A stretch of DNA of 64,000 bases from Flavobacterium eburneipallidum (GTDB taxonomy: Bacteria; Bacteroidota; Bacteroidia; Flavobacteriales; Flavobacteriaceae), in the NCBI RefSeq assembly GCF_027111355.2, contig NZ_CP114291.2, positions 3,100,001-3,164,000 of the forward strand, written 5' to 3'. A program made the translations under genes and the position numbers. The notes below the pieces were generated by a model. It was given only the letters and a program-made list of their open reading frames with translations, did no database searches and was not told where the DNA came from. Position 1 is the first letter of the stretch, and each line of letters starts with the position of its first letter. Positions 43,445 through 52,371 of this stretch are shown in pieces.

Positions 43445-44407
43445 ATGAATTTATATCCATTACAATTTGAACCCATTTTAAAAGAAAGAATTTGGGGCGG
43501 TCAAAAATTAAACACTTTATTAAACAAGCCAATTACATCTACTATTACAGGAGAAAGCTGGGAAATATCCACGGTTACAGGTGATGTAAGCGTTGTGACT
43601 AACGGAAGTTTGGCAGGTCAATCATTAAATGATTTAATTGATTCTAATCCCGAAGGCGTTTTAGGAACAGAAGTCTATCAGCAATTTGGCAAACAATTTC
43701 CTTTGCTTTTCAAATATTTGGATGCAAGAGAAGATTTGTCAATACAAGTTCATCCTAACGATGAATTAGCCCAAAAACGTCACAATTCTTTTGGAAAAAC
43801 CGAAATGTGGTATGTGCTACAAGCTGATACCGATGCGAGAATCATCGTTGGATTCAAAGAAAAATCCAATGCCGAGGAATATGTAGAAAATCTAAAAAAC
43901 AAAACCCTACTTTCTATTTTGGACGATGTAAAAGTAGCAGAAGGCGATGTTTTCTTTTTAGAAACAGGAACGGTTCATGCCATTGGAGCTGGACTAGTCA
44001 TAGCCGAAATTCAACAAACATCGGACATCACCTATCGTTTGTATGATTTTGAAAGAACAGATGCGGCTGGAAATCAAAGAGAACTACACGTAGATTTGGC
44101 TTTGGACGCTATCAATTATAATAAAGTTGATACTTATAAAAAATACAGCAAAAACGACAATCAATCTAATACTGTTGTGGATTGTCCTTATTTCACGACT
44201 AATTTTATTCCATTGGACGGAAAAATTGAAGTAAGTAAAACAGGAAATACCTTTACGGTTTATATGTGTGTAGGTGGTGATTTGGAAATAGAATATGAAG
44301 GAACAAAATACCAATATAAAAAAGGAGACACACTATTAATTCCAGCTGCCTTGAAGAATTTCACCTTAAGCGGAAAAGCTTCACTATTAGAAATCTACAT
44401 TTCATAG
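43445..44407 (+). CDS. manA: Mannose-6-phosphate isomerase, class I
   Basis: Interconverts mannose-6-phosphate and fructose-6-phosphate; supplies precursors for surface glycans such as those built at 50-64 kb. 320 residues with cupin fold: zinc-site pieces LSIQVHPNDELAQ (96-108), KTEMWYVL (118-125) and GTVHAIGAG (175-183) with its His, and the family tail QQTSDITYRLYDF. The short length is normal for the Bacillus/Bacteroidota branch. It has a separate transcription unit 107 bases after bcp. Confidence 0.94.
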   Translation: MNLYPLQFEPILKERIWGGQKLNTLLNKPITSTITGESWEISTVTGDVSVVTNGSLAGQSLNDLIDSNPEGVLGTEVYQQFGKQFPLLFKYLDAREDLSIQVHPNDELAQKRHNSFGKTEMWYVLQADTDARIIVGFKEKSNAEEYVENLKNKTLLSILDDVKVAEGDVFFLETGTVHAIGAGLVIAEIQQTSDITYRLYDFERTDAAGNQRELHVDLALDAINYNKVDTYKKYSKNDNQSNTVVDCPYFTTNFIPLDGKIEVSKTGNTFTVYMCVGGDLEIEYEGTKYQYKKGDTLLIPAALKNFTLSGKASLLEIYIS

Positions 44408-44429
44408 CAGCTAATAGAAAGATTATGTG

Positions 44430-44437
44430 TACTTTTG
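44430..44437 (+). promoter_or_regulatory. Possible -7 box of the 89-residue protein gene
   Basis: TACTTTTG fits TAnnTTTG and lies 28 bases before the ATG at 44465. No clear -33 element. Confidence 0.4.
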
Positions 44438-44464
44438 CAATCGCAAATTAAAATTAAAAATAAA

Positions 44465-44734
44465 ATGGCAAACGTTAAGAATTTAAAGAAAGACATCAAC
44501 TACGTTTTAGGAGATATTATTGAGGCAGTTTACTTGTTCGAACTTACAACAACTGGACAACCAACTACAGAAACTAACGCTTTGATTGACGAAGCTATTG
44601 CAGCTTTTGATGTTTTGATCACAAAAGTAAACGCAAAAAACGTTGAAAATAAAAAAGCACATTTCAAACAAATCAATGTTGAATTGGAACAAACTGCTAA
44701 TCAATTAATTGCTAAAATCAACGGATTGCAGTAA
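44465..44734 (+). CDS. Small conserved helical protein of unknown function
   Basis: 89 residues from the ATG at 44465 (MANVKNLKKDINYVLGDIIE); an ATG at 44435 would overlap the promoter-like sequence. No signal peptide or cysteine-rich motif; it appears to be a bundle of three helices, acidic in the middle (IDEAIAAFDVL). I recall similar short proteins being common in Flavobacteriaceae without a known role. Likely cytosolic. Confidence 0.7.
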   Translation: MANVKNLKKDINYVLGDIIEAVYLFELTTTGQPTTETNALIDEAIAAFDVLITKVNAKNVENKKAHFKQINVELEQTANQLIAKINGLQ

Positions 44735-44763
44735 AAAAAAGTTGCAAAAAAGTTTGAATTTAT

Positions 44764-44794
44764 TTTGGAAAAACGAAATTCAGACTTATATTTG
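44764..44794 (+). promoter_or_regulatory. Promoter of the tRNA-Thr gene
   Basis: TTTG (44764-44767), 19 bases, TATATTTG (44787-44794): an exact Bacteroidota promoter. Transcription would start at about 44801, a few bases before the mature tRNA. Confidence 0.85.
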
Positions 44795-44809
44795 CACCCG
44801 TAATGAGTC

Positions 44810-44883
44810 GCCAGCGTAGCTCAGTTGGCTAGAGCAGCTGATTTGTAATCAGCAGGTCGTGGGTTCGAGTCCCTCCGCCGGCT
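44810..44883 (+). tRNA. tRNA-Thr (UGU)
   Basis: 74 bases fold as a tRNA: D-arm GCTC/GAGC, anticodon stem GCTGA/TCAGC with loop TTTGTAA (anticodon TGT), a five-base variable loop, and T-loop TTCGAGT. The CCA end is not encoded. By hand folding, the acceptor stem has an A-C mismatch at pair 4-69 and the T-stem a T-T mismatch at pair 50-64; the remaining pairs are standard. It has its own promoter and terminator. Confidence 0.95.
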
Positions 44884-44890
44884 CTTTAAG

Positions 44891-44920
44891 AAAACCATCT
44901 AATGAAAATTAGGTGGTTTT
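44891..44920 (+). terminator. Terminator of the tRNA gene
   Basis: Arms AAAACCATCTAAT and ATTAGGTGGTTTT (one G-U pair) with loop GAAA, followed by T residues. Confidence 0.88.
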
Positions 44921-44965
44921 TTCGTTTTTATACTATTTCTCCTAAATTCTTTTTTGTGTTCAAAA

Positions 44966-44990
44966 AGTTCTCGGCTGCGCTCGAACTGAC
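44966..44990. repeat. GC-rich dispersed repeat fragment
   Basis: AGTTCTCGGCTGCGCTCGAA-type sequence with AGTTC/GAACT ends, markedly richer in GC than the flanking DNA. I recall similar sequence between genes in other Flavobacteria; a single copy is present in this window. Confidence 0.45.
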
Positions 44991-45019
44991 AATTGGAGTT
45001 TTTTATCTCCGTAATGCTA

Positions 45020-46297
45020 TTATCTATTTTGAGTTTTTCTATTTTCAAAATAATAGTTCAAATAAAAAGCAAATAAAAACACCAAAACTGGTCGTACTGG
45101 AAAAACATAACGCTGCTCGGAATGAAAGATAAAAACATACAACAGTGACCAACTCCAAAGCAAGATAAACGGTATTACGATTTGACTTTTCTTTTGTTTA
45201 ATCAAAACTACAATGGCTGCTATTGAAAAGAAAATCAAAATATAATTAATAGTATTGATAAAAATATGAATTCCCCATTTTACTAAATTACTCTTATTCG
45301 ATTTCATCAATGGCGAAATAATAAAGCTTTGCGACTGGAAGAATTTCAATCCATATTGCCTCAAAGTAAGTCCAGGATTATCGACAATATCATTGATTAC
45401 CCATTGGATATAATAATCGGTTTTATCTAACTTATTAGCATCGCAAATAGAATCTAATTCATCTCTTTTGGCTAAATTATTTATATAATCCGAAGATTCA
45501 AATCCGTCCTTACCGTGTTGTGGCAACCAGTTGAAGGGTTCGCCCCGCAATTCGAAACGAGACCAAAGGATGTGTTTTCTAAAGATGTCTTTTTTGAATG
45601 CACCGTCTGTATTATTAATTTTTGTTTCAACAACTCCTAACAAAATCATCATTAGACTCAAAGAGGAAATAAAAATAATTTTGTTTTTCCACTCGAATTT
45701 TGTTGTTAAAAAATAGACCGAAAATAAAATTAAAAATGGCAATAAATTAGGTCGTGTTCCAGCCAAAATTACCAACGAAAAAGCAAGAATCAAAAAATAT
45801 TTTACCGATTTAAAATCAAAACATATCTTTACCCAAGCATATAAAAAGAGAGAAACGGCAAAGAATGCGGCACTTTCTGCCAAAATCCCCATAGCGTAAT
45901 AAGCATGAATTGGAAAAAGATTTAAAAGAATTATAGCCCAAAATTTGGGTTTATTAGAAAACCCCATTAAATCAAAAGCAGCAAATAAATATTTTACAGC
46001 TAAACAAGTTGCCAAACTATTAAAAACGATACCTGAAAGATAAAAAATAGTATCATTATGAAAAACATAAACCAAGGAATAAGGCGTTAGATAATAAAAC
46101 AAACTAAACAATCCCTTGTCGATACGGACATTCCCCTTAAATCCGTTTAAGATATATTCTATAAGTTGAATGGTTCCCTCGTGGTATTCGCCGTCGCCAA
46201 AAGGTTTGGGTTTGAAGGGTAAAAAGTAAAACACAAAACAAACTAATGCTGTTATCCACACAGGGTATTTAACTACAAAATCAATTATTTTCTTCAT
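45020..46297 (-). CDS. Multi-pass membrane protein, glycosyltransferase-39-like
   Basis: 425 residues with about ten or eleven hydrophobic segments and the general look of GT-C glycosyltransferases that use polyprenyl-phosphate sugars (short N-terminal segment, then an acidic luminal loop around GDGEYHEGTIQLIEY, residues 34-48, near where the family has its catalytic acidic residues). Specific motifs are too weak to give a substrate. It is monocistronic, next to the pectinesterase gene and 4 kb before the glycan locus, and may supply a sugar for a surface polymer or glycoprotein. Confidence 0.6.
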   Translation of the reverse strand: MKKIIDFVVKYPVWITALVCFVFYFLPFKPKPFGDGEYHEGTIQLIEYILNGFKGNVRIDKGLFSLFYYLTPYSLVYVFHNDTIFYLSGIVFNSLATCLAVKYLFAAFDLMGFSNKPKFWAIILLNLFPIHAYYAMGILAESAAFFAVSLFLYAWVKICFDFKSVKYFLILAFSLVILAGTRPNLLPFLILFSVYFLTTKFEWKNKIIFISSLSLMMILLGVVETKINNTDGAFKKDIFRKHILWSRFELRGEPFNWLPQHGKDGFESSDYINNLAKRDELDSICDANKLDKTDYYIQWVINDIVDNPGLTLRQYGLKFFQSQSFIISPLMKSNKSNLVKWGIHIFINTINYILIFFSIAAIVVLIKQKKSQIVIPFILLWSWSLLYVFIFHSEQRYVFPVRPVLVFLFAFYLNYYFENRKTQNR

Positions 46298-46424
46298 TAT
46301 TATCTAATGCTCTTTTATTTAAAATAAAAATCTTCTTTGCAACAAGGGTTACTGGGTAAAGGTATTTTATTATCGAAAAGTAATCAAATTTTAATTTGAT
46401 ATAAATTATTTACACAAACAAAAA

Positions 46425-46454
46425 AAATCCCCAAGAATTAATTCTTGGGGATTT
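46425..46454 (-). terminator. Terminator of the pectinesterase gene
   Basis: A perfect 30-base palindrome with arms AAATCCCCAAGAATT and its complement, immediately after the pectinesterase stop. With no separate loop the hairpin tip is in AATT. Confidence 0.82.
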
Positions 46455-46476
46455 ACAACAAAATTAAAATTACCTA

Positions 46477-49400
46477 TTATTTAACGATTTTCACTACTTG
46501 AGAACCACTGTTTGAATTAATTTTCAGCACATAAACACCCGAAGTCATTCCTGAAACATTTACTTCTTCAATCGTATTTTTCACTTCTTTTTTTAATAAT
46601 TGTTTACCATCCAATCCGAACAATTCCATTGTTGCATTTTCTACTGTTGTAGGTACTGATACAAAAAATTGATTGTTAACTACTGGATTTGGATATACTT
46701 TAACGTCAAGCATTTTGTTTTCATTAACACCTAAAGTTGCTAAATTAATTTCATTAGAAGCAAGACCCAAACCTCCCATTGAATTAGCAGCCCTAACCGT
46801 ATATTTACCAGTTGAAGTTCCGTTAGGGATTGTATAAGAATTTGTGGTTACAAAATCCACAAAAACATCATCCTTCATTACTGCCCAACCCAACACATAA
46901 TTATTATCAGCCCAAGTTAGTGATGTAGCATTTTTAGCGATAACTGGTGCCGTAATTTGATCCGTGTAAAGTTTAGGTTGCCACGCATCTACTCCATTCA
47001 AAACATTATCCAAAGTATAATTGGCTGCTTGAGTAGGCGTCAATTTAGGATTTAAAACCACAGAACCACCGCTTCCATTAGAATAATTGGTTTTTCTATT
47101 AGATAAATCGACTAAACTTCCTGTACTTGTCATTGTGTTGTATTCCGCATAAACTGATGGTAAAGCTCCCCATTCGGACCATCCATCTGCTTTAGATAAT
47201 TTCTTCATAGTAGTATTTAGAAAAGCTACTTTAGGACTATTTTGCCATGGACGACCTAAACTGTATCCTCCATTATTAATATCAAATCCATCGATAGTAC
47301 AATTATTAAAAACATAACCCCAATTTGTTGTTGTTGAAGCTGCCGTAATAACATTTCCAGATCTATTTTCAAGATATATAGTACACTCATTAAAGAACAC
47401 ATCACCACCGCCAAATATAAAATCTACGGTTCCGTGAATTTCACTATTTTCTAAATAAATTCTGTTACCTCCTGTATAAAAAGTATCTTGATTACTCAAC
47501 AATTTTACATTTTTATAAATGTTTTTATTTCCTTGATCATGAAGTGCAACTGCTCTACCACTAAAAACACCTTTACGATAATCCATTTTGTTCAAAATAG
47601 TTATGTCTTGCATATAAATATTAGTTGAACTACTCAAAAAATTAATAGTTGGCGTTGTTCCAATTCCTTCGTTTGCCGCTAATGGTTCATTAAAAAGCAC
47701 CACTCCATCGGCACTTTGTCCAATGTATGATACATTTGGAATACCTATGACTGTTTTTTGGGTAGCATCTCCAGTTGTATTTCCTAAATCGTATTGTCCG
47801 TTAGGGAAAAATATGAAATAACGTTCTCCACTTGCCGAAGCCGCTTGAGCTGCTGCTTTTGCTGCTGCAAAATTACCATCTACACCCACAATAAAATCAT
47901 ATTTTTTCTTGGTTACAGTTGGTTTATTTAATGTTGTAAAACCAAAAGAAATAGGCGTTGTCATTGTATTTCCAGACAAATCAGACACTTTATTTCCTGC
48001 AAGCGTAAAAGTATAATTAGTATTATAATCTAATGCTGCGTAAGGAAAACTAATCGTTTTTCCAGAAACTTCAGGAGTCAAGGTTTTACTACCTAATGTA
48101 GCGGTTGTTCCTGCAAGTATTTGAACTTTTTCATCAAAATTAAGTACAATTTTTCCGCTAGAAGAAGCACCCGTAGCTGCATTTGCTGGAACCGAACTGG
48201 TTAATACTGGAGCAATTCCATCATTAACAATGGCTTGTGAGCCAAATACATAAATCTCTGAAAGAGAAGTACCATCATTAGTCGTTCCTGAACCTACTCT
48301 AGGGGAGGTGTAATCTGGAATCCAACGAACATATACCAGTGGCTTGTTATTAGCATCTGCTGGTAATGTGAATGTTTGGTCATACCAAGTTTGTGCAGCT
48401 GCTAAATTGTAAGTTCCCAATGTTGTAAAATTTACACCATCTAACGAATATTCCATTTTTTGTACAGTGTGCGCTACATAATTATACAACATCCCAGCTT
48501 TTACACTCATATTAACAAAATCAGAAGCATTAAAACTAATTTGATAATAATACAATTCATCAATTAATTTCCAGTTTACAGCAGATCCTCTTCCGTAATT
48601 ACCAGCTGCAGCTACAATTGATTTATCCAACCAACCACTAGCCGTACCGTCTGCTTTTCGCATTACTAGCGAAGCGGCTGTATTATCAGGTTTAGAAGCA
48701 AAATCAGCTACACGACCTGAACCTCCAGCTTTGTAAAAATCCCAACCTACTACATAATCTATCGTACTATAAACGGCGTTTACAGTTCTTGCTTGATCCA
48801 TTTTTACAGTTAGTTCAGAAGTAGTTTCGCCAGTTCCCCAATTAGAAAAACTAAATATCGAATTAGCATTAGCCTTGATAGTTACATTAGTTCCGTCTTC
48901 ATACATTCTTTGTCCTCCTACCATTGTTCCCGCAGGTGTTGGCACCACCATATAATCACTACCTGCTGTTTGTGTTAAATTTAACGCATAAGTATTTATA
49001 GGAGTATAAACAGCTTTAAGATTGGTATTAGCTGTTAATGTAAACGTATATGGATTGGCTGTAGCCACTTGTACCCCTGATCCATTTTCCCAATGAGAGA
49101 ATGCGTATCCAAAATTTCTTGTCGCTGTTAGTGTTATAGAAGTCCCCGAATCATGTGTTGTTCCTACTGGAAAAGTCGCAACACTACCTCCAGCAGTAGG
49201 GGAATTAGACGTGATAACATCATAAGGAACGACTGTTTGAATCGTTCCGCTCACAGTTCCGTTTACTATCACTTTAGAAAGCCCAACATCCTTTGCAGAA
49301 CCCAAACTGTGAATATAAACCTGTAGTGTACATTCTTTGGTAGAAGCTGGCAAGTTTAATGATGCTAAATCAATGTTTACCGAAGTAGTATTATCTCCAG

Positions 49401-49944
49401 CAACTATTGCATTATCTCTTCCTGGTTTGATATTGGCTTGAATCAAAGTTGAAACGGTATTAGTCCCATCATTTGACTTCCAATATAAATCAATAAGACC
49501 CGATCCTGTACCAAAACGTAAACATTTGAAAGAAATTGAAGTAGGTTTGAAACTCAATCCTGTTACGTTGGTTATATTAAAAGCTAATAAATTACTTGGA
49601 ACAGCTCCTGTTGGCGTATTACCAGAAGCTACAGCAGCTTTCAATTTAGTAAAAGTAAGACCTGATAAAGTAGGATCGGCAGTTACTGTAGTTGCATTTG
49701 GAGTTGCCTTTCCGTTATAAACATTACTTGCACCCAAAGTAATATAATCGGGTTTAAAATAGGAAGCTGTAGAAGCTGATCCTGAATAAGTGGCAATCTG
49801 CCCTGCTGCACCTGAATCAAAAGGCCAAGTAATTGTGGCTGATTCATTTACAGTTTGTGCAATCGATTGACCACACAAACTTAAAAAAAGGAGATTCAAG
49901 ACCACAAAAGCCCATCTCCTACTAAAAGTAGTTTTGATTTTCAT
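46477..49944 (-). CDS. T9SS-secreted multi-domain pectinesterase (CE8)
   Basis: 1155 residues. A signal peptide (to about 30) is followed by a beta-rich N-terminal region, two Bacterial-repeat-type domains (about 250-392, with FSHWENGSG and FSFSNWGTGETTS), a further beta domain (WDFYKAGGSGRVADF), an SbsA-like Ig domain (about 575-670; APVLTSSVPANAATG), and the pectin methylesterase right-handed beta helix (about 680-985): SNQDTFYTGG, GTVDFIFGGGDVFF and LGRPWQNSPK carry the Gln-Asp-Asp-Arg catalytic set. The C-terminus (about 1080-1155) is a type A T9SS sorting domain (VYPNPV near its start, GVYVLKINS near its end). It would strip methyl groups from plant pectin outside the cell. Confidence 0.93.
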   Translation of the reverse strand: MKIKTTFSRRWAFVVLNLLFLSLCGQSIAQTVNESATITWPFDSGAAGQIATYSGSASTASYFKPDYITLGASNVYNGKATPNATTVTADPTLSGLTFTKLKAAVASGNTPTGAVPSNLLAFNITNVTGLSFKPTSISFKCLRFGTGSGLIDLYWKSNDGTNTVSTLIQANIKPGRDNAIVAGDNTTSVNIDLASLNLPASTKECTLQVYIHSLGSAKDVGLSKVIVNGTVSGTIQTVVPYDVITSNSPTAGGSVATFPVGTTHDSGTSITLTATRNFGYAFSHWENGSGVQVATANPYTFTLTANTNLKAVYTPINTYALNLTQTAGSDYMVVPTPAGTMVGGQRMYEDGTNVTIKANANSIFSFSNWGTGETTSELTVKMDQARTVNAVYSTIDYVVGWDFYKAGGSGRVADFASKPDNTAASLVMRKADGTASGWLDKSIVAAAGNYGRGSAVNWKLIDELYYYQISFNASDFVNMSVKAGMLYNYVAHTVQKMEYSLDGVNFTTLGTYNLAAAQTWYDQTFTLPADANNKPLVYVRWIPDYTSPRVGSGTTNDGTSLSEIYVFGSQAIVNDGIAPVLTSSVPANAATGASSSGKIVLNFDEKVQILAGTTATLGSKTLTPEVSGKTISFPYAALDYNTNYTFTLAGNKVSDLSGNTMTTPISFGFTTLNKPTVTKKKYDFIVGVDGNFAAAKAAAQAASASGERYFIFFPNGQYDLGNTTGDATQKTVIGIPNVSYIGQSADGVVLFNEPLAANEGIGTTPTINFLSSSTNIYMQDITILNKMDYRKGVFSGRAVALHDQGNKNIYKNVKLLSNQDTFYTGGNRIYLENSEIHGTVDFIFGGGDVFFNECTIYLENRSGNVITAASTTTNWGYVFNNCTIDGFDINNGGYSLGRPWQNSPKVAFLNTTMKKLSKADGWSEWGALPSVYAEYNTMTSTGSLVDLSNRKTNYSNGSGGSVVLNPKLTPTQAANYTLDNVLNGVDAWQPKLYTDQITAPVIAKNATSLTWADNNYVLGWAVMKDDVFVDFVTTNSYTIPNGTSTGKYTVRAANSMGGLGLASNEINLATLGVNENKMLDVKVYPNPVVNNQFFVSVPTTVENATMELFGLDGKQLLKKEVKNTIEEVNVSGMTSGVYVLKINSNSGSQVVKIVK

Positions 49945-50332
49945 AAAATTTTGGTTTGGTTAATTAATAGTTAGTAAAATTGTCAATATCGTTTTACAGC
50001 AAATATTTTTATTTAAAAAAAACATTTAATGCCGTAAAAGTACTTTTTTTTTTCACATAATACATTTTTAAACCAAATATTTTAAACATAAATCATTGAT
50101 TATTTGTACTTTACAGAACAGCACACTAAACAGAACAGAACAGATTGTTGTACTGAAAAAAAATCAAGAAATTCTTTTAGCATTGAAAATGAAGTATTTA
50201 TTTATTTTTAATTAAGAAAAATCATTTATGATTGTTTCCTTAAAAAATATTGACACAGTTATTCAAAAAAAAAATCGTCTTAAAAGAAAGTTTTTGTGCT
50301 TGTAGTAAATGTAATAACAAAACTAATCAAGT
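49945..50332. other. Intergenic region between pectinesterase and glycan locus
   Basis: About 390 bases, strongly AT-rich. It must hold the pectinesterase promoter; two copies of CAAATATT (50000 and 50073 region) are one base from the reversed -7 box, but none has a good -33 partner. A simple direct repeat ACAGAACAGAACAG is near 50130. I see no open reading frame, RNA gene or clear terminator for the glycan locus here. Confidence 0.5.
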
Positions 50333-51361
50333 TTAAAAATTACAATCAAAAAATGGATGATTGCTGTTTTTTGTAACAGAAAATATCCTTTTTATATAAT
50401 TCTTCGGATGCAAATATTCGTTACTCCAATTTAGATTATTATTCCCCATTTCGAGGTATTTTTTATCTTTTAATAGATAGTCAATTTTGTCTGGTAATTC
50501 CAAATAAGAAGAGCGACTTGATAATTTTTCATAATTAATATGTTCTTCAAAATTATCAACTGCAACATTTAATGGAGTAGAAATCACGGCTTTTCCAAAC
50601 AATAGATATTCGCCTATCTTCCAACCAGGTGTGTCTTTTAATCCATCGTCGGCAATTCCAATATCGGATTTTTTTAAAACTTTATAGTATTCTTTTATAG
50701 AAGTTTGCTTTGCATCTAATAGTAAATCAGGTGCTAATTTAGAAGACAAACCATCTGGAAATAATCCAACTAATACCTTCTCGAAATGTTTTTTTATAAT
50801 CCTGCAAGATTCAATTCGGAATTCATTTTGCAATCTTCGGCGTTCTTTTTCATCTGGATCAATATGATTATCTGGATTCCACAATCGAGTATAAAAAATG
50901 ACTCTGCCTTGATTATCACTTACATTTTTCGGCAATTTTCTAATATCCATCGCATTGTGTGACGAATTAGTAAAGGCATTAAAATAATCCAAAGACCGAA
51001 TAATTTCAATTCGATTGGCTTTATTGACCAAATCATTACCTTTGAATTTAGTCAGCAAAAACAATGATTTATAGGAATAATTTGCCTGAAAATTTAATGG
51101 GTAAACATTCTCTTTTACATCACTAATTCGCAATGATCTTTTGAAATAATAATGATACTTTTTAGGATCATCTAAAAAAGAACTATCATCAGAATAATCC
51201 AAATAATAAGTAAAATTATTAAAGTAAAGAACGACTCCATTCCAAGAAACCGCAGGATTCATTTGAATGTCAAATTCTATATTATTTTCTTGACAAAAAT
51301 AAAAACACGAAAAAATAATCATGTTGTGATGCGGTATCCAATGATGAATTTCTAATCTCAT
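50333..51361 (-). CDS. Unrecognised protein, possibly GT-B glycosyltransferase
   Basis: 342 residues, last gene of the glycan locus. No signal peptide or membrane segment. The C-terminal half has pieces reminiscent of the donor domain of GT-B enzymes: IGIADDGLKDTPGWKIGEYL, then FGKAVISTPLNVA, where a GT4 enzyme would have its E-x7-E region. The N-terminal half (residues 1-150) matches nothing that I know. Two bases separate it from the upstream GT2 gene. Glycosyl transfer is inferred mainly from context. Confidence 0.55.
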   Translation of the reverse strand: MRLEIHHWIPHHNMIIFSCFYFCQENNIEFDIQMNPAVSWNGVVLYFNNFTYYLDYSDDSSFLDDPKKYHYYFKRSLRISDVKENVYPLNFQANYSYKSLFLLTKFKGNDLVNKANRIEIIRSLDYFNAFTNSSHNAMDIRKLPKNVSDNQGRVIFYTRLWNPDNHIDPDEKERRRLQNEFRIESCRIIKKHFEKVLVGLFPDGLSSKLAPDLLLDAKQTSIKEYYKVLKKSDIGIADDGLKDTPGWKIGEYLLFGKAVISTPLNVAVDNFEEHINYEKLSSRSSYLELPDKIDYLLKDKKYLEMGNNNLNWSNEYLHPKNYIKRIFSVTKNSNHPFFDCNF

Positions 51362-51363
51362 GA

Positions 51364-52365
51364 TTATGAATTTATTTTTGGTTTATTACAAAACAAACTC
51401 CACCAGCCAATGGTTCTTCCCATGGCTTCGGTAAAGGCTTCCTTCTTTTTACTGCTGGTCAATGCGTTCGAAAATCGTATCACAGTCAACAAAATGGTAA
51501 TTAAATGCCATTTCAATTGGGCCTTGAAGGATGGTCTTGGATTCTTGACTCTCCAAACATACCAACCGTTTCTGACCACCATTTTCCCATATTGGTATTG
51601 ATTGGGTCTTCCAGAGGGATGATGAAAATGACTCAATTGTGCTTTGGTATTGATAGCATTTTTGCCAAATTGTAAGGCACGGATACTAAAATCAGCGTCT
51701 TCATACAATCCATAACCTTCAAAATAAGAAGAAAACGAAATAGCATCTAGCACTTTTTTGCGAAAAGCAAAAGACATTCCTATTAACAAATCTACTTCAT
51801 AAGTCTTTCCATTCAACGGAAATCCACAAGTTTTTCCATGTGAATAATCAGGCATTCTACCTGGTCCTAAATGGGATTGTAATCCTAGATAATTCCGAAC
51901 CACATTGCGCTGTCCTTCTTTATAAACATAGCCTTCCCATTGATAGTAGCGGTAAGAATCGTACTTTTTGTTAGGTTCTGCTAAACTCCAAGCGTTTTCA
52001 TTTAATGCTACTCCAGCCACACCCGAAATAGCTTGATTATCCACAAAAGTTTGTATTAATTCTTTGAAATAGTTTTTTTCTAAAATAGTATCATCATCCA
52101 AGAACGCAATAACATCTATAGCGTTTCCTGCTTTTTTCACACCATAATTTCGTTGTTTCGTCAATCCCCGATGCTCTGCTGGAACGGAAAAATACTGCAA
52201 GTTTTGAAACTGATTTTGCTCTAAAATTGATTCGGTTTCTTGATTTGTAGAACCATCAATAATGAGAATTTCATCAGGATATAAAGTTTGCACCTCAACG
52301 GATTGCAACAATTGCAAAACCGATTGTGGACGTATATAGGTACAAATAATCAGGGAGAATTTCAT
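51364..52365 (-). CDS. GT2 family glycosyltransferase
   Basis: 333 residues of GT-A fold. FSLIICTYIRPQSVLQLLQS (residues 3-22), EILIIDGSTNQ, AHRGLTKQRNYGV-like segment and the metal-binding IAFLDDDTIL (about 92-101), with a later YEDADFSIRA. A weak hydrophobic stretch near the C-terminus may associate with the membrane. It probably adds one sugar to a lipid-linked repeat unit. The long insertion around residues 125-185 with several Tyr/Trp and Gly residues is unusual for the shortest family members. Confidence 0.88.
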   Translation of the reverse strand: MKFSLIICTYIRPQSVLQLLQSVEVQTLYPDEILIIDGSTNQETESILEQNQFQNLQYFSVPAEHRGLTKQRNYGVKKAGNAIDVIAFLDDDTILEKNYFKELIQTFVDNQAISGVAGVALNENAWSLAEPNKKYDSYRYYQWEGYVYKEGQRNVVRNYLGLQSHLGPGRMPDYSHGKTCGFPLNGKTYEVDLLIGMSFAFRKKVLDAISFSSYFEGYGLYEDADFSIRALQFGKNAINTKAQLSHFHHPSGRPNQYQYGKMVVRNGWYVWRVKNPRPSFKAQLKWHLITILLTVIRFSNALTSSKKKEAFTEAMGRTIGWWSLFCNKPKINS

Positions 52366-52371
52366 ACTATT

